A stretch of DNA of 64,000 nucleotides from Limonium bicolor (lineage: Eukaryota > Streptophyta > Magnoliopsida > Caryophyllales > Plumbaginaceae), in assembly GCA_023374045.1 (NCBI GenBank), contig CM041776.1, positions 322,053,925 through 322,117,924 on the forward strand. The letters are read 5' to 3'. This document shows positions 60,561 to 64,000 of this stretch, piece by piece. Every line of letters begins with the position of its first letter. The first letter of the stretch is position 1. The translations under genes and the position numbers were made by a program. Below the pieces are notes generated by a model. That model was not told the DNA's origin and searched no databases. It saw nothing but the letters and a program-made list of their open reading frames with translations.

Positions 60561-61549
60561 ATAATAGCAGGCTAAGAGGTGCATCCTACATCACACACTA
60601 CTAGTAACATTTTTTAGAAAAGACTGCAGTAACAAATGACAATAATATGAAAAGAAGAGCACATCCCGACATATATGCCGGTATAGACCATTACCATCGA
60701 CACGTTTCGAACATATCAAACAAAATAAATACTTTGGCGAACGCGTAAACAACAAACTCAACCCAACACTTATTGTTTCAGCAAACATTTGACGTTATTT
60801 ACATGAGTAAGCTACGATTCATCCCACTTCATACAGGAAGCGTTTATGTCTCATCTTCAACATCTCTTATCATCGATCTATGATGCAAATGGAAGATAAA
60901 TTCAAAGATAAGCAGCAGGTACACTACTACTTAACCCTCAAATACATTCATTGTCATGTTGAGGGTTGGCCGTGATGGCCTTCAAATACATTCATTGGTA
61001 TTGTGTTGAGGGTTGCCCATTACGTAAATTACTCCTTTCAACATTGAGGTTGAGCATGCAGCTTAAGAACGAATTGAGTATATAATTAATACATTCAATA
61101 ACAACATATATAGGATAATCTCATTGACATAATAAGTAATAACAAAACTAAAGTCTACTGGATATAATTAAAATCCACTGTATAGTCACTCTACCTAATT
61201 TAATCCGAGACAATTAAGTGAGTTTTATAATAATATGGTAGTATCAAAGTACGATTTCAAAAACTTTGACAGGTTCATGCCTTTCTCGTCACAATACCAA
61301 AGAATGTATTTGAAGGAGTTCATTTATTCGAAGTACTAACACAATTAGAAATGGGCTAAAAAGGTTTGAACTACAACTCCATATCCAATTCAAAGAATGA
61401 TGCATCGTTACTACCTTAAGATAGCATAGAATAGATGTAGAATGATATTAAAACTAGAAAACTAAAAAAACGAAAGAAGTAGAACAGAGACATTCATGCT
61501 TTGCTTTGGATCGAGCTACGCACAAATCAGTCACAAAATCAGTTAGGGT
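60561..61549. other. CACTA 5' region without recognised content
   Basis: AT-rich; presumably leader or intron of the transposase transcript. One direct repeat of 'tcaaatacattcattg.....tgttgagggttg' at about 60948 and 60981. Confidence 0.45.
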
Positions 61550-61890
61550 TTAGGGGATTACCGGAGGTGGTGTTGGTAGGGCGGCGACGGTGTGGTTGTG
61601 CGACGGTGGAGCTTCGAGCTGGACGTGGCGGGAGTACTCGACCGATTTGGAGATGCGGCGGTGCGGGAGGAAGCAGGGCAGGCGGTGCGGGAGGAAGCAG
61701 GCGACGAAGGAAGACGGGGCGACAACAGTGGCAACAAGCGGAGGAAGACGGGGCGACAACGGTGGCAACAAGCGGAGGAAGAGGGGGGAAGACTGGACGG
61801 CGATTTGGAGTCGACGGGAAATCACAAGAGAAAGACGGGCGCGAGGAAGAAGAAAGGAAAAGAGGCGTCAAGGGTATTTTTAATGAGTTT
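61550..61890 (-). promoter_or_regulatory. GC-rich leader next to the CACTA promoter end
   Basis: Strongly G-rich on the plus strand (C-rich on the transcribed strand), in a window that is otherwise AT-rich. Two tandem repeats: 'ggcggtgcgggaggaagcag' at 61657 and 61681 (period 24) and 'gaagacggggcgacaac' with 'gtggcaacaagcggag' at 61710 and 61744 (period 34). Position and composition resemble the GC-rich downstream control region of En/Spm, which lies in the first untranslated exon. ORFs in all frames are open here because AT-rich stops are absent; none is a recognisable protein. Confidence 0.55.
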
Positions 61891-62225
61891 TAAACCACGG
61901 TTGTAAGATAAAACCGTCGTTTAAAACATACGTGACACAACCAATAAACCACGGTTTCCTGAAACCGTGGTATATAATATTTGGCGCCAACACATAAACG
62001 ACGGCTCTAGTGAAACCGTGGTTTATATGCTAAGTCGTCCCACTTAAATGACGGTTACAGGTAGAACCGTCGTTTATTATCTAAGGCCGTGAACTATAAA
62101 CGACGGTTCCATAAAGAACCGTCGTTTATCTGCTAGACCGTACAACATAAATGACGGTTCTTCTTTAAACCGTGGTTTAAAAACTTTAAACGACGGTTAC
62201 TTATTTAACCGTGGTTTAAAGGCTG
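61886..62225. repeat. Right subterminal hairpin array of the CACTA element
   Basis: About sixteen half-sites of ACCACGGTT or ACGACGGTT in inverted pairs, for example 'accgtcgtttat' repeated with 'taaacgacggtt'. Mirrors 51745-52095. Confidence 0.85.
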
Positions 62226-62254
62226 TCATTTATAATCTTTTTCTACTAGTGGAG

Positions 62255-62737
62255 AGCAATAACTACATTAAGACAGGGGACACAGAATACCTCCTCCTAA
62301 GGTGTGACGAAGTAAAGAGTCTCAAATCTCAAACTAAAGGAACTTCATGATTCGGATGAGGCCGATACCGAGGTGGATACAACCGCTATGAGAAAGCTAT
62401 ATGATGATAAGTTCTCCCAGTTTCAAATAAGATTTCATAAAGGCTCACACAGAGCATTAACAAATTGAAGCACATTTGGGAGAAGTAAGACCAACCCTTA
62501 TAATTGTCAAAGAGCTTGGATGTGCAATCTTAGATCAAAGGCGTGTGCTAAGCAATCTCATCATAAATACGAAGTTGTGGCGTACCCGTACCCACTATTA
62601 TACAGGCTAGTGATTTGACAGTCCTAGTTAGCTGCTGAATGAATTATTTTTTTATTTATTGGGCTGCCTTTTTATTATATAATTTTTAAATGGTTGTAAC
62701 TTTTAATATACAAGTCCAAAATGGAAAAAAATTATAT
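62255..62737. other. Flank right of the CACTA element
   Basis: Reading across the empty site gives a short frame MSNNYIKTGDTEYLLLRC, and a later frame has SDEADTEVDTTAMRKL. Neither is recognised. May be a degraded coding fragment. Confidence 0.3.
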
Positions 62738-64000
62738 CATTGTTCACTTAAATTCAAGCTCTTCAAAACAAAACCAGTTATGGATATGTTTTGACAACTT
62801 AAAAATATATTTTTTTACATGTTAACGATGATACACTAAAATGATAATATGGTTCATTAATTTTGATATTATGATTCATTAAATTATAAAATGATATTAT
62901 GATTCATTAACTAATAAGTGGTGAATTAGGTAACAAACTTTGGAACTAATAAAAATCATTATTGTTTTATAGTGTATTATTATTGTTTGTATGGTGTATT
63001 TTTACACCTTATATGGTGAATCAATTATTTTTCATACATACCAAATATGTTTTGTACTGTATTATTTTTTACTTTTTTTTATGTTTGCGATGATACACAA
63101 TTACAAACATATGATTCATAAATTTTGATATTATGGTTCATTAAAATTGATATTACGATCTAATAAGCTGTGAATTATATAACAAACTTAATAACCAATA
63201 AAAATTATTTTTTTGTTACTGTTTTGTGATGTATTATTTATATGTTTTTATGATGATATGACATGATATGATTAATTAATTTAGATATTATGATCCATTA
63301 ACATTGATATTATGATTAATTCAAATTTTATATTATGATTTATTAACTAATAAGCGCTGAATTAGATAATAAACTTCGGAACCGATAAAAAGTTATTATT
63401 GTTTGTGGTGTATTATTATTGTTTGGTGTTGTAGCTTATATTGTTCTGTGGTATATTATTACTCCCTCCTATTCTAAATATAAGTCGTTTTAGGCTTTAG
63501 CATTATGTTCAAATAATAAGTCGTTTTAGATTTTTTGTATATATCTTTCTACTTTTACCATTTCTACTTTTTAAATTATTATTGTCATTGCACTCTACTT
63601 TTTATCTTAATTAAGTATACTTACTTTTTTATTCTTCCAATACAAAAAGTAAGGGTATACTAGTCTTTTCAAACTCTTTCTTAATATTGTGAAAAGTCTA
63701 AAACGGCTTATAATTAAAATAGGAGCGAGTATTATTTATATTATGTATGTTGAGTCTTTTATGATGAATCATATATTTTTCTCATATACCAATTTCAGAC
63801 TAATAATAGATCATTATTTTTTATGGTGTATTATTATTGCTCTATGATGTATTTTAAATTGTATACGGTGAATCACAAGTCTCATGAGCAAATATATATA
63901 TATATATATATGTATGTAAATAATATAAAATTTTAATGTTGTCAAAACATATTCATGTTTGGTCATGTTTTGAAAAACTTGAATTTAGATGAACAATGAT
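62738..64000. mobile_element. Foldback element reaching the window end
   Basis: The left end 'atcattgttcacttaaattc' with 'aagctcttcaaaacaaaacc' is matched inverted at 63930-64000 ('gaatttagatgaacaatgat', 'tgttttgaaaaactt'). Inside, a unit with 'gatattatgattcattaa', 'gtgaattaggtaacaaactt' and 'ggtgtattattattg' recurs three or four times (about 62865, 63125, 63285, 63815). The interior is AT-rich and non-coding. Confidence 0.65.
63462..63729. mobile_element. Stowaway-like MITE
   Basis: CTCCCTCCTATTCTAAATA start and inverted CTCGCTCCTATTTTAATTA end, with TA at 63460-63461 and 63730-63731. The arms also share 'aagtcgttttag' and 'ctaaaacggctt'. A different subfamily from the copies at 17823, 19092, 35293 and 42029. 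Nested in the foldback element. Confidence 0.82.

Larger units (their letters stand above)
51722..62251 (-). mobile_element. Complete 10.5-kb CACTA (En/Spm-type) DNA transposon
   Basis: Terminal repeats CACTAGTGCAGAAAATG and (inverted right end) CACTAGTAGAAAAAGAT, with a 3-bp GAG duplication. Hairpin-rich subterminal arrays lie inside both ends. Two minus-strand genes follow each other: a TNP2-type transposase (59144-56035) and a TNP1/A-like protein with a Ulp1 protease domain (55751-52405). A GC-rich leader lies next to the right end, which should therefore be the promoter end. Frames are broken by indels, so present activity cannot be judged, but the structure is complete. Confidence 0.93.

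Noticed and set aside
61501..61906. Overlapping 90-130-residue ORFs on both strands in the GC-rich island
   Set aside because: Open in nearly all frames only because GC-rich DNA lacks stops; Arg/Gly or Pro/Ser-rich products follow the tandem repeats and match no family.

Overview
This is plant nuclear DNA from a flowering plant. The genes have introns with GT/AG borders, the proteins are plant types (pectin acetylesterase, GH17 glucanase, signal peptide peptidase-like), and most of the sequence is plant transposons: CACTA, PIF/Harbinger, hAT-like, Stowaway, long foldback MITEs and Ty1-copia. I cannot name the species. The non-genic DNA is very AT-rich.

Three host genes are recognisable. A signal peptide peptidase-like gene is on the minus strand (20829-23807, with a likely 5' UTR exon near 25128-25200). 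A pectin acetylesterase is on the plus strand (TATA box near 34187, exons up to 40507). A GH17 beta-1,3-glucanase is on the minus strand (40985-42660). The last two converge tail to tail, 477 bases apart, and both act on the cell wall. All three carry scattered one-base insertions or deletions although motifs and splice sites are conserved. The two LTRs of the copia element also differ often by indels. This points to consensus error (or, less likely, parallel decay).

Region by region: 1-4443 holds a hAT-like element, a duplicated exon-like module, foldback MITEs and a copia reverse transcriptase scrap. 4444-10795 is a non-coding compound repeat with 0.7-kb inverted arms, a direct repeat inside them, a ~227-bp tandem array and an inserted 1-kb non-autonomous CACTA. 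10796-19327 is mobile-element debris, including a 2.7-kb PIF-type element with TAA target duplications and three nested foldback elements, and a Stowaway inside a Stowaway inside a foldback element. 20640-25250 is the SPPL gene. 25274-27610 is foldback MITEs. 27985-32840 is a Ty1-copia element with intact LTRs, target duplication, primer site and polypurine tract but without integrase or reverse transcriptase. 34187-42660 holds the two cell-wall genes, each with a Stowaway in an intron. 42661-51700 is intergenic with an RNase H domain fragment, LINE scraps, hAT-like and foldback elements.

51722-62251 is the best find: a complete-looking 10.5-kb CACTA element with a 3-bp GAG target duplication. 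It carries arrays of subterminal hairpins, a GC-rich leader resembling the En/Spm downstream control region, a TNP2-type transposase and a second protein joining a Transposase_24-like domain to a Ulp1/C48 SUMO-protease-like domain. 62738 to the window end is another foldback element, with a Stowaway-like insertion.
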